Source: Pomphorhynchus laevis
Taxonomy: Eukaryota > Acanthocephala > Palaeacanthocephala > Echinorhynchida > Pomphorhynchidae
DNA length: 64,000 nucleotides
Direction: 5' to 3'
NCBI GenBank assembly: GCA_012934845.2
Contig: WNNJ02003745.1
Location: forward strand, 58,885 to 122,884
Part shown: positions 1 to 9,415 of the stretch, piece after piece
How positions within the stretch are numbered: the first letter of the stretch is position 1
Layout: each line of letters begins with the position of its first letter
The notes under the pieces: generated by a model
Databases searched by the model: none
Told to the model about the DNA's origin: nothing
Seen by the model: only the letters and a program-made list of their open reading frames with translations
Made by a program: the position numbers and the translations under genes

Positions 1-1237
1 TCCTCCCTTACAAGCCTCTTTTCGCTCTAATTACTCTACTGAAATTGCCTGTCTTAAAGTTATGTCTATGAGTAATGACTTACTCATATTGCGCGATCAT
101 AAATTATGTAGTGTCATAGTTTCTCTTGATCTATCGTCTGCTTTTGACATCGTCGATCACTCGATTCTTCTCCATCGCCTTCGTCATGATTATGGCTTCT
201 CTTTACCCACTGTATCATGGTTTTCTTCATATCTGTCAAACCGTACATTTCGCGTCTATTCTAACTCTTCTCTCTCCCATCCTTCATCCATCCCGACCAG
301 TGTTCCACAAGGCTCCGTATTAGGCCCTATGCTTTTCTCTCTTCTTCTCGGTGACTTGTCTTCGATTTCTCATAAATTTAACTTCCATGTTATGCAATAT
401 GCTGATGACATTCTCATCTATGCTCACGCACCTGCTTATCGTATTCATGATCTTAGTGTTTCTGTTTCCTGCTGTATTGTCTCAATTTCAAACCATCTTT
501 CTTCCCTTCGCCTTTCTCTGAATTCTGATAAATCTAAAATTATGTGGATCCTACCTCGAAGCTTCGGCGTAGAACCTCCTTCCGTATCACTAAATTCTAC
601 AATTCTTCCTATCGTTGATAATCTCGTTTTCCTAGGCTTTCATTTCGACAACCGACTTTCACTTAAACCTTTCGTTAGAGATAAAGTACGCTCATCTACC
701 TTGATACTCTGCAACCTCCGTCAAGTTCGTAGATTGATCGATTTCCCTTCTTGTATGACTCTCATATGATCTCTCCTTTTTTCTAGACTCGATTATTGTC
801 TTAGTCTATTTTCCAACTCACCTAAATCCACTCTTCTTCCCCTACAACGCATCGTCAACGCAGCTGTCCGAATTCTCCTCCGTCTTCGTCGTTTTGATCA
901 TACATCCTACCATCTTGCTTCTCTCGATTTGCCTACAATTTATTGTCGTGTTCAAATTCGTATTCTTATCGTTGCTTTCCGCCTTGTAACTTTTCATACC
1001 CCTTCATTTCTCAACCTTTCTTTTCTTGATAATTCTCGTCCTGTTTACTGTTCCTTGCGTTCCTGTAATTCCCTTCTTTTACATGTCCAAAACTACTCTA
1101 CCTCCTTTGGACTCCGCTCCTTCCTGGTGGCTGCTCCTCTATCGTGGAATCATCTGCCCATTCATATACGCCAATCAACTTCCCTGCAGTGCTTCAAACG
1201 ACAAATCCGATCCCATTTTAACAATTTATCTGCTTGA
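1..1237 (+). pseudogene. LINE L2a, 3' half of ORF2 (reverse transcriptase), cut by window start
   Basis: Reverse transcriptase of an L2/CR1-group non-LTR retrotransposon, which copies its own RNA at a nicked chromosomal target. Visible in order are the palm motif SLDLSSAFDIVDH (about 124-162), the VPQGSVLGP block (about 300-335), the catalytic MQYADDILIY (about 394-423), the thumb, and the C-terminal region with FGLRSFLVAAPLSWNHLP that is typical of L2 and CR1 ORF2 ends. The frame is open from before base 62 to base 1237 except for one nonsense codon at 767-769: the 13-kb copy reads TCA where this one reads TGA. The copy is otherwise in good condition and so is probably young. It continues beyond the left edge, and its 3' end abuts the opposite-strand LINE D, which it probably inserted into. 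Confidence 0.93.
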
Positions 1238-1318
1238 CTTTCTCATTTTTGTTTGTGGACTTGTAAGCGTACAGCTTGTACGCATTTGCCACATTAAATA
1301 AATTTGCATTATTATTAA
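1238..1318 (+). other. L2a 3' UTR with terminal hairpin and AT tail
   Basis: After the stop comes a short UTR with a perfect hairpin, GCGTAC/GTACGC around 1267-1283, then ATTTGCCACATTAAATAAA and an ATT-rich tail. The same hairpin plus tail ends every L2a and L2b copy in this window (12.98, 17.70, 18.68, 18.99, 19.18 and 49.63 kb). By analogy with the eel UnaL2 element, this stem-loop is the likely site where the reverse transcriptase binds its RNA. Confidence 0.8.
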
Positions 1319-1319
1319 A

Positions 1320-2880
1320 TAAGACAGACATGATCTACCGTGACGAAATTTGTGCTCAGAAGACGCTATAACTCAATGAGTGTTTAAGTGACTCCAGATT
1401 CTTCGAGCGACTAATCTTTCAAGAGCTTTGACATCGAACTCGTCAGGCTTATTGGTCTATAATCACTACAAAAAGTCTCAATGGTTTTTTTGCAACAGGA
1501 ACAATAATCGCAGATTTCCACAAGTCGGGCGCACATCCAATGGTAAGACTATTCTGAAAGATATCGACAAGAATAGGGGCGAAGTAGTTTGATAAGGTCT
1601 TGAGTAGAAATGAGAAATATTATCAGAACCGGAAGCACTACGGATTGACATAAGCGAGAGTAACTTTGCCTTCCTAGGCGGATATTGGAAGAAAATAGGG
1701 ATTATGTGCTATTGGACGGTTATACCAAGTGAATGGTGAGTGTGAAGAATTCCATGGTAATGAAAATGACAAGGCAACATTATCAGCGATGCCATTTTTA
1801 GTTGTGACCTCACCTTCACATGTGTACAATGTTGAATGTGCCTATGTACAATTTTGATTTCAGTATTGAGCATTCTGTTCCGGCGAACATATGATCAGAA
1901 TAATTTAGGATTGCGGTTCACACCGCTAATGATTGCAGATTCAAACTTATCGCGTTTTAAAGCTTTTAATCTAGAACAAAGATTTCTGACATATCTATAT
2001 CTTGCAATTAGTTCAGGATGTGAGCGGGATAATTTTCACCAGCGATTTCGAATATTAAGTGACTGATTGAGGTCTCGATTAATGCAGGAAGTTGAGTTAC
2101 TTGAGAGATCGTACGCATTGGACCAATTATATCAGATAATTTTAAACAGTAGTCGTAAATAGTCCCCAGTGGTACTATTTCTGTTATCGGATACGATAGC
2201 GGGTAATGCTGACAGATAGTTAAAACATGTTCTATATTCACCCTTGACCAATTACGCTTAAAAATTTTTGTTTGCTGATGACAAAATTTGAAGTTTGGTG
2301 CTGCCTGCAAGGAAAGTACGCAATGATCACTTCCATCAAGAGAAGGAAGATAATCGACACTGACTATATTATCAGCACGTCTGGTAAACATCAAATCAAG
2401 CACAGAACCTACTCTCGATGAAAAAGAAGTTGTCTGGTGAACGTGTTAGATTAGTAGAAGCTCATCAGAAAGGAATTCAGAAATTTCTTTCTACAGCGCT
2501 TCCGTCATGAAAGAGAGACTCTACCCAATTAGAACGTTAGAGATCAAAATCTTCTAAGAGAATAAAATGTGAATAGAAATAATTTTAATTTGAGTAGAAT
2601 AAATTATGCTTTTTAGTGGAAGCTGAATGACTGCTGTAAAATACAGAAATAAATGGAGCCTTTTCTTTAAAATATGCAAAGCCACACACCCGCGACCACG
2701 TTGAAACCAACATGCAGTTGAACAATCATATTGAAATGAAAATATTTTTATGTAACAGATGACAACACCGGCTCTAGATTCAGATTTATTACAACGAACA
2801 CTCGAAAAACCAACAATGCTGCTCACTTTGGTCTTTAATAATCTTAAATAATTAGGATTCAATGAATATAAGATGTCCCA
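1320..2880 (-). pseudogene. LINE family D remnant: APE endonuclease plus start of RT
   Basis: Decayed APE-type non-LTR element on the minus strand, distinct from L2a and L2b. Read from 2880 downward it shows a strand-like segment GFSSVRCNKSESRAG with a following CYIK (endonuclease middle, about 2720-2830), a DFDL box matching the usual GDFN (about 2540), then LDLMFTRRADN and GSDHCVLSLQ with the catalytic SDH histidine (2330-2403). The linker follows, then the start of the reverse transcriptase: WKSAIIVPVAKK (about 1480-1540) and DYRPISLTSSMSKLL (about 1420-1470). Several stops and frameshifts interrupt it. The right-hand L2a copy begins where the RT breaks off at about 1320, so the rest of D probably lies left of the window. 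Confidence 0.8.
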
Positions 2881-3194
2881 TTTATCGAGTACATTAGTGC
2901 CGAATTTAATCTATTTTATTTAAAATGCTCAATACGTTACAAAATTGTTCTCGGATTTATCGAATATCATATCACGTAGCGGTCCGCTGATCAATGCGTG
3001 AAGATTCCAAACCATCTGAAAATCGTTCAAACACATTATAATTTCAGTTTTCTCATTATTGAAGAAATAAAACCAGCGTTTAAAAGTTTTAAAATTGTTA
3101 AAAATAAATTTATTTTTATTCAAGATAATAAAGTAATGATGCCAATTGTTTGTGTATACGTTGATTTATTGTAAGTTGGAAATAATAAATTAAA
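2881..3194. other. AT-rich spacer, nothing recognised
   Basis: Between LINE D and a PLE end. A 64-codon minus-strand reading frame at 2929-3123 has no recognisable motif and could be an eroded upstream part of D. No repeat or RNA gene is visible. Confidence 0.4.
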
Positions 3195-3645
3195 TCAGCT
3201 AACTGAGTCTACGTATTGTTATATAATTATAAAATAAACAAAACATAATAATGCTAAATCAAAATTTAATAATTAAATAATAAAATTAATAATTGTTTTT
3301 AGATTTTCTATAATTTTAATCAAGTTAAAAAATAAAAATAAAAAATAAAATTTAAAATAAACGTCATTTTTATGAATTGACTAATAAATAACAGGCGTTG
3401 TATCAGAATAAGAATTAGAGGTCATCAGGAGGAACTGCTATGCTATCAGGTTTCGGCCCCTAACTCCTCTACCCAACATAGCAGCGGGGCCAAATACATG
3501 CTAATGATGTATTTCCTCTGAAATAACTATCTAGTATCTTATTCTAATGCAAAGTATATTATTTATTATTCATCCATAAAAATTTGCCACTTAAGAGTTT
3601 AAATTTATTCTTTATATTATTGTGTTGATTTATATATTTTTATAA
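3195..3645 (-). mobile_element. Penelope-like element, 3' end (family P)
   Basis: Minus-strand 3' fragment of the PLE family described fully at 36.4 kb. It carries the family's terminal segment (CAGCTAACTGAGTCTACG on the plus strand, 3197 onward), the long AT-rich spacer, the pseudoknotted RNA element at 3400-3550, and the last codons of the RT thumb, ending near 3645. Only this end of the element is present. Confidence 0.8.
3400..3550 (-). ncRNA. Conserved pseudoknotted RNA element of the PLE family (best copy)
   Basis: Plus-strand coordinates of the pairing segments: outer stem 3400-3413 with 3537-3550; stem TCAGGAGGAA 3425-3434 with TTCCTCTGA 3513-3521 (one bulge); CTGCTATG 3435-3442 with CATAGCAG 3477-3484; GGCCCC 3455-3460 with GGGGCC 3486-3491; hairpin AAATACAT 3492-3499 with ATGTATTT 3507-3514. 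The CTGCTATG and GGCCCC stems interleave, giving an H-type pseudoknot. On the strand sense to the PLE RT the order is GGCCCC, CTGCTATG, GGGGCC, CATAGCAG, which is the strand order of an HDV-like ribozyme. The hammerhead boxes GAAAC and CUGAUGA also occur on that strand. Copies lie at 27.93, 28.60, 36.62, 49.99, 51.35 and 60.47 kb, with an inverted one at 49.50 kb. Function is unknown; a self-cleaving or RT-recognition role is inference. Confidence 0.65.
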
Positions 3646-4400
3646 TAAGTTAAAAATGATGATAGGATATCATACCAAAGTGCTTAAAAAGTATTTTGAA
3701 GTTCAAAAAATTAGATTTTGTTTTACAACGTACTACATGTTGAATCAATCTCAAACTTGAAAATAATGTAGATATATGATTTGTAATCGCATTATAATAA
3801 TATTACAGTAAACAAACTACTAACAAGGGCAGTGGTAAAATTTTAATTTTATTTTATTTAAAAAATTAAAATTAAAATTTTTTAAACATACTGAATAAAT
3901 CAATTCATAAGTTTTTGTGTAAATGTTAATTAATAGATGGTCGATGTTGTGAGATGAAAAAAGTATGGGTTATCATATCGATTTTTTAGGAAAAATTATT
4001 TTCAAGTTCAAAAAATTGAACATTTTCTCTGAAGCGTAATAGACGTCGTATCGAGCTAAAACTTATACGTGGTGTAGATACATAATGTGCTATCATTGTG
4101 TGATAATTTTTAACTAATCCGAACACTTACTTGAAAAATATTCAAATTTTAATTTAAAAAAAATTTAATTTCAAACTTTACCTACACTATGCTGCAAAAA
4201 AATGAAAGATGTTTTTTAAATGTCTAATAAAGGTCTTTCGTTTTTTATAATTTTTTTCTTGCCTAGTTGTGTCCGCCTTTCGGAAATGTCGCCTAATGAA
4301 TCTTCACTACCGGGCTATCAACTAAGTTTTGACAGCTCTCAACCGTTCCCATTTCTCAAAATTTATCTTTTTACACACGCAATTAAGTGACAGTAATATA
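3646..4400. other. AT-rich spacer
   Basis: No gene, RNA or clear element recognised. It contains only homopolymer-rich low-complexity sequence, including a small inverted repeat of AAAATTTTAATTTTATTTT type near 3837-3890. Confidence 0.4.
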
Positions 4401-5860
4401 ATAGCGGTTGGGAATCATATCGCTATTAGCAAAGACAACCTCAGTTTATTGTCGTAATCTTCTAATGCAATATATTCGTATAACTCCGAGATTAGGTTTT
4501 CTGCATTTGAATTATTTGTGCAGAACATGATTAAAGATAGCTCTTTCCGTTTCAATTTATTCTCAGGCTTGGAGTTCATTGATTTTCGACGAGGGCTCGA
4601 TGATTCCATTGCCCTTTATCAATGGAATCAACGAATACTGACATTGACATATTATCTAAACTGATAAAACTGCTGTCATTGAGTAAGAAACACCTTCTAA
4701 AATGTCACTTTAAACTGTCGTGTAAAGTCATTGATCGTAATGGAGATATGGATAATTTGCCAACATCTCACTATACACTTCTATTATTCCTTTACATTTA
4801 TTAGTGTTTACTTCTAAATTCCCCTCAAGTTTGTAAAAGTAGGGGTTTCTACACATACTGGGACTATCATTCGAGGTTACGTTTATTAGATGGTTGTGTT
4901 TCAACATGACTGCACAACAATAACCACAAATATACCGCCAATTTGGATATTCGTACTTAAAATTGAAATCGTAGTTCATCCTTCGCTTTCATTATGCTCA
5001 CCCGTAACCTCTTGTCTTATATAGACTGGAACTTTATATTGCATCCTTGACTTGATTATACTCGTCTTATTCATTTTTGTGAAATCTTTGTATCAGTAAC
5101 TTTATTTAATTAGTCAAGAAGATCGTTCCACGTGTCATCACTTCGATAATGGTTAATGAACCTTAGTCGGTTGCTACTTCGTAAATATTTGCGAAGTAAA
5201 ACTGATCCATTCGTACAAGTTTAACTGATATAAGCTAATCATAATTACGCACAAATCAACTACGACAACGGAGTCGAATGCACGGTTGCGACTAAAAACA
5301 TCAGCCGACTACCGGAATCAAACGATCAAGGCGAAATTAATGGACTCATTTTGTATAAAAACTAGGTCAGTCAACGCCCAACAACGGTTAGTCAAAATGA
5401 AGGTCTTCCAGATACCGGCAAAAATAAATATGTAGAAGATACCATCGAGCATGTAGTTTCCAGTGATGAGTGTAAAGCCATGAATGACGAAAATAAGGAA
5501 CTCTAAACGACGTTTGGATTGTGACGATACACGGAGATCGTCATAAACTAAGGAGGGGATAATGTTGTAGAACAATGCATGATTTGCGTTCTTGTCAATG
5601 CTTGTCAAGATAAACTCACGTGGACTTATTTAATGCTAAAATTGTGCTGTGAAATCACGTGAATTGTGTATAAGCTTTGTTGTCTATACAGGCAAATTTA
5701 TTATGCTGTCAAGCTCCACTATGATTTCTCGTTTAATAAAGTTGTTCACCCGTAACCGCTTACGTGATATACACTGGAACTTTAGACTGCATACTTTCCT
5801 TCTTTGCATGCGTCCCATTCATTTTTGTGAAATCTTTGTATAAGTAGTAACTTTATTACC
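4401..5860. other. Unrecognised higher-complexity region with a 110-bp direct repeat
   Basis: Base composition is less AT-skewed than the flanks, and there are minus-strand reading frames of 64 (4415-4609), 83 (4728-4979) and 96 codons (5318-5608). I recognise none of them. The last has a hydrophobic stretch FIVHGF...GIFYIFIFAGI that could be membrane segments. A diverged direct repeat of about 110 bp links 4996-5105 and 5745-5855: both contain CACCCGTAACC, then CATTCATTTTTGTGAAATC and CTTTGTAT. This looks like the remains of an unclassified repeat or of a split gene. I see no convincing splice structure. Confidence 0.35.
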
Positions 5861-7090
5861 ATCAAGTTCCAATTCATAAATCCAAGATATCTTTGCACGT
5901 TATCATAATGGTATTATCGTGTTAATATCATTGTTATCACCCGATATTTAATTGATAGTTCATATAGATCTTGAAGATCGGCTTCTTTATACCGTCCCGT
6001 TCTTCGTGAAATCATGTATTTTTTAACTTGTACTTGTTTTTTTACATGACTGTTTCCTAACTTGTATGATTAACTGTTGCTTTATTTTAACTCTAAATTT
6101 TTGTTCAGATCTACTGAAAACGATTGATTTCTTTGCACGCTTTTCATTCATTAAATGTGAATCTAATTATTAAACCTCATAATCACTACGATCATTTGGG
6201 TGACTGTTAGCAAAATTTTAAAAAATATACTTTAATAATTTAGTACCAATTCTGAATAGACGCTTTCGATTCCGGATAGATATTCCCAATTGATGAAGTT
6301 AATTGATTGCTAGAAGCTGATCGATTTATGCCAGTGACTTTTCTAAAGACAAAACGCACTATTGACTTCACATATTGGAAAATCTAAAACTTATTGTTTA
6401 ATTTAGGACTCATTTGTGACTTAATTTCAGAGAAGTAGTTATTTGCAGAACCTGAATTGTACGATAATATATCCAACGACATATTTAAAGATCTTAGTGT
6501 TTTTAAGCGAATGCAATGTAAATGGTACGTGATCAAAGCTTTACTGGAATTGAGGAATGATACGTCAACAATAAATCCATAGGAAACGGTGTTAGTCCAA
6601 GATCTCCGAGTAGTAAGAATGTTTGGAGTTTTTCTTTCATGCTGAAGGAAAAATTAAACTTGTTCAATTCCTTGACAGTTCCAAATACTAATCAGTAATT
6701 GGTTATCAATTTGAAAATAATTAAACACCAGATGTGTTAAAAAAATTATAACACTAAATTAGCAGCAAAATGATTAGATTTAATTGCGAGCCTTAATTTA
6801 AATTTGTGATAGTGAATAATTGATAGGTAATATCGTTTTTATCAACACAAAGGAAGTTTTCAATTGAATATTTTTCAAAATTCTTCTTCTTTTTCTTTAG
6901 CGTATTTCCTCGATATTTTCAAATATCGCTAGCTGCAGCATTATAAATACAATATATTTTAAATATCGATATTTTAAATATTCATAAACTATCAGGTTTA
7001 ATTGAAAGTCATCAAAATTGATATTTCGTTTGTAAGTTCTATCATTATGTAATTTTTTAATATAATATTTATTCTTAAAATATTTACAAT
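5861..7090. other. AT-rich spacer
   Basis: No coding, RNA or repeat structure recognised apart from short AT-rich runs. Confidence 0.4.
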
Positions 7091-7091
7091 T

Positions 7092-7445
7092 TTAGGTTCC
7101 CGCAAATGGGCCTTTACGCATAATTATTTTATTGTATTGTTCGATGTCCCTGCTTCAGTCGTATTCTTTCTGAAGCACGCAGAATTTGTTTTGATCAGGG
7201 CAACGGCAATCGTCCTACGTATGCTTGTAATGTTGTCCGCGTACGATTGTAAATTAGAGTTAGACATTAGTAATGTCTAATGGGCCTCTACACATAATTA
7301 TTTTATTGTATTGTTCGATGTCCCTGCTTCAGTCGTATTCTTTCTGAAGCACGCAGAATTTGTTTTGATCAGGGCAACGGCAATCGTCCTACGTATGCTT
7401 GTAATGTTATCCGCGTACGATTGTAAATTAGAGTTAGACATCAGT
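7092..7445 (-). repeat. Tandem pair of R-family LINE 3' ends
   Basis: Two nearly identical units, about 7096-7266 and 7281-7445. The minus strand of each encodes the last residues of the R-family protein (SIRRTIAVALIKTNSACF, aligned with SFEIARSVSACLRSPRSS of the 9.4-kb copy), followed by the family's 3' hairpin (here CCCGCAAATGGG). They differ by a handful of substitutions. Either two truncated insertions landed side by side, or one insertion was duplicated. Confidence 0.7.
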
Positions 7446-7753
7446 AAAATTATTATATTATCATTAATTTTTATTAATTTTTTTATTTTTTTAAATTTTT
7501 ACATTATATATTACAAATTCTTAAATAAGTTTACTGTTCAATATCTCGGCTACTTGTTCGATGATTTCTCAGACTGGCTGTACACATCCTTGCCAACAGG
7601 ATACTTATTTTTCTACATAGCCATGTAATAGATGATACATAATCCCACTTCCGCTTAACCGACATTTTCCTTGCTATAGTCCTTATATATACTTGATTGT
7701 TTGAGTTCAAACCGGTTAGCGCCAGGATCGTCCATTTAACGATTCAGGAATAA
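7446..7753. other. Spacer, nothing recognised
   Basis: Mixed AT-rich sequence followed by a less AT-rich stretch (7550-7753). No motif recognised. It leads into the large palindrome. Confidence 0.35.
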
Positions 7754-8046
7754 ATTGTTAGTTGTTTAGTTAAAACTAGCACAATTAAAGCAAAAAAGCA
7801 GTGTATATTATTTAAATTTCCATAGCTTTCGGGCACAGCCCTTCTTCAGTGGGAGTTCCACGCAATATTGTAAGAACTTTAATAACCAATACTTTTTTTA
7901 ACGTTAAAAAAAGTATTGGTTATTAAAGTTCTTACAATATTGCGTGGAACTCCCACTGAAGAAGGGCTGTGCCCGAAAGCTATGGAAATTTAAATAATAT
8001 ACACTGCTTTTTTTGCTTTAATTGTGCTAGTTTTAACTAAACAACT

Positions 8047-8051
<5 letters not shown>
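7754..8051. repeat. Near-perfect 300-bp palindrome without spacer
   Basis: Two arms of about 149 bp, 7754-7902 and 7903-8051, are reverse complements with essentially one indel (a run of six A against seven T). The centre is TTAACGTTAA. Each arm contains CTGAAGA, then GGGCTGTGCCC, then GAAAGC (right arm 7956-7980), which resembles a hammerhead core with one extra base before stem II. The lack of divergence between the arms means a very recent inversion-duplication or an assembly or library fold-back artefact. An (AT)n tract follows immediately. Confidence 0.85.

Positions 8052-8127
<76 letters not shown>
8051..8127. repeat. (AT)n microsatellite
   Basis: About 38 uninterrupted AT dinucleotides. 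They separate the palindrome from the decayed R-family endonuclease. Long IY-repeat reading frames over this region are artefacts of the microsatellite. Confidence 0.98.
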
Positions 8128-8130
<3 letters not shown>

Positions 8131-9250
8131 CACGGTTCCTGTGGTACCAGTGTCATCCCATATTAATGGACAGAATCCACTGTGTTCAATCCCCCGAATC
8201 TTATCATCGTATTTCACGTATTTTCGTTGTTCATGTTGTTCATGATAATGAAAAGCTTGGTCTGGAGATTTTTCAAGATAGACAGGAGCATGGTTATTGT
8301 ATATGCAGACATCTAAAAATGTCCTCTCCAACCTCTCTCCAAAAAGTCCATTGCAAACAATATCTGCCCTCGCATCTTTTTGTCGAGTAGTTGTCGAATT
8401 TTCAAAAACAGTTCTTTCATCTAGTGGTTGTAACGATGGCTCAGTATACACTCCTCAACACCACTCACTCATAGCTTTAAACAAAAAATCACGAACCTCA
8501 TTGTGTCGAAACAAATTGAGTGGCCCTCTTTTACACGATAGGGCATGAGTTGTTGTTAGTTGTTGCTTATATATACACTACTTAGTCAAGTTCCTAGGAG
8601 TCAAGTTGTATCGAGCGCAAAATGTATCTTTAAATTCTTTGTGGACTTGTGAAACCCTTGAGATACAAGATGCTTACACGTTAACCAATTAGATGCTCCC
8701 TTCAAAGCTGCATATCGCAAAGCCTTTTTCATTTCAAATGGAGCAATTTCCGTTATCTTGTTTAAATTACTTTGATCTACATCTTTTTTAAATTAAGTTT
8801 TTTCTCACAAAGTATTGGTCGTTAAAGCTTCTATATTTTCGTATTTATATTACAGAGCATTCTTGTCAATAACCATGTTGAACGATATTGATAGACAACA
8901 TATGTTGACGTCTTTCGGATTCCAATTCCACCAAAAGCCTTAGGCAATGAACAAACATCCCGAATGTTGTCATCAATTTCATGAACAAATAATGATTGTA
9001 TCACTCCAGTTTTTATGGCATCTTCGAGCCGAGTAAACCATTTCCATTTGCATTCAGTACTGCAACATAAATGAGTCTATTTTGATTGTGATCCGATGCA
9101 ATAAGCAACATAAGCTGATTGAGCATATAATTGAACAGCTGCGGCTAGATTTTCTACTAGTGAAGTCAACCCTCCTATTTTACAAACCTATCCAACGAAA
9201 ATTGTTGTCCCCACTGGAGAGCCAAGAACTATCAAACCATCATCATTTAT
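8128..9250 (-). pseudogene. LINE family R, C-terminal part (zinc knuckle and restriction-like endonuclease)
   Basis: Minus-strand homologue of the 9.4-kb R copy. The endonuclease-like segment is in one frame at 8140-8451, with ARADIVCNGLFGERLERTF then LDVCIYN, matching RLDIVCSG and FFDVNVF of the better copy. Upstream, around 9150-9230, the minus strand matches the part just after the YADD box (ILGSPVG region). The middle is broken by stops and frameshifts. The 3' end is lost into the AT microsatellite, so the terminal residues and 3' hairpin are missing. Confidence 0.75.
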
Positions 9251-9310
9251 AATAATTTTTTTTTCAAAATTCAAAATTATTATTTGAAAAAGAAAAGTAA
9301 ATTTTACAGA

Positions 9311-9415
9311 AATTAGGTTCCCGTAAACGGGCCTATAAATGAGATTTATTGTCAGGAAAGATTGGATGTCTTCTACTTGATCGCGGCATTCGCAGACATA
9401 GTGAAGAAGACATAA
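9311..9415 (-). other. R-family 3' UTR with terminal hairpin
   Basis: Short UTR after the R-family stop codon. At 9317-9334 it has the hairpin CCCG-TAAA-CGGG, followed outward by an A/T-rich tail. The same hairpin ends the small R fragments at 7.1-7.4 kb, so it marks the true 3' terminus of the family. Confidence 0.65.

Noticed and set aside
3400-3550. A complete canonical hammerhead in the PLE 3' element
   Set aside because: Although CUGAUGA and GAAAC are present, two extra C residues interrupt the would-be stem II and there is no room for helix I. I report only a pseudoknotted element.
4415-5608. A multi-exon host gene on the minus strand
   Set aside because: The three frames share no recognisable domain, I found no convincing splice sites linking them, and a diverged direct repeat runs through the area.
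7956-7980. Hammerhead in the 7.9-kb palindrome arm (CTGAAGA...GAAA)
   Set aside because: There is an extra base between CUGAAGA and stem II, and no cleavage triplet with matching stem III or helix I nearby. Noted as a resemblance only.
7990-8451. Long frames with IYIYIY repeats on both strands
   Set aside because: They are translations of the (AT)n microsatellite. Only the minus-strand part at 8140-8451 is real, and it belongs to the R-family endonuclease.
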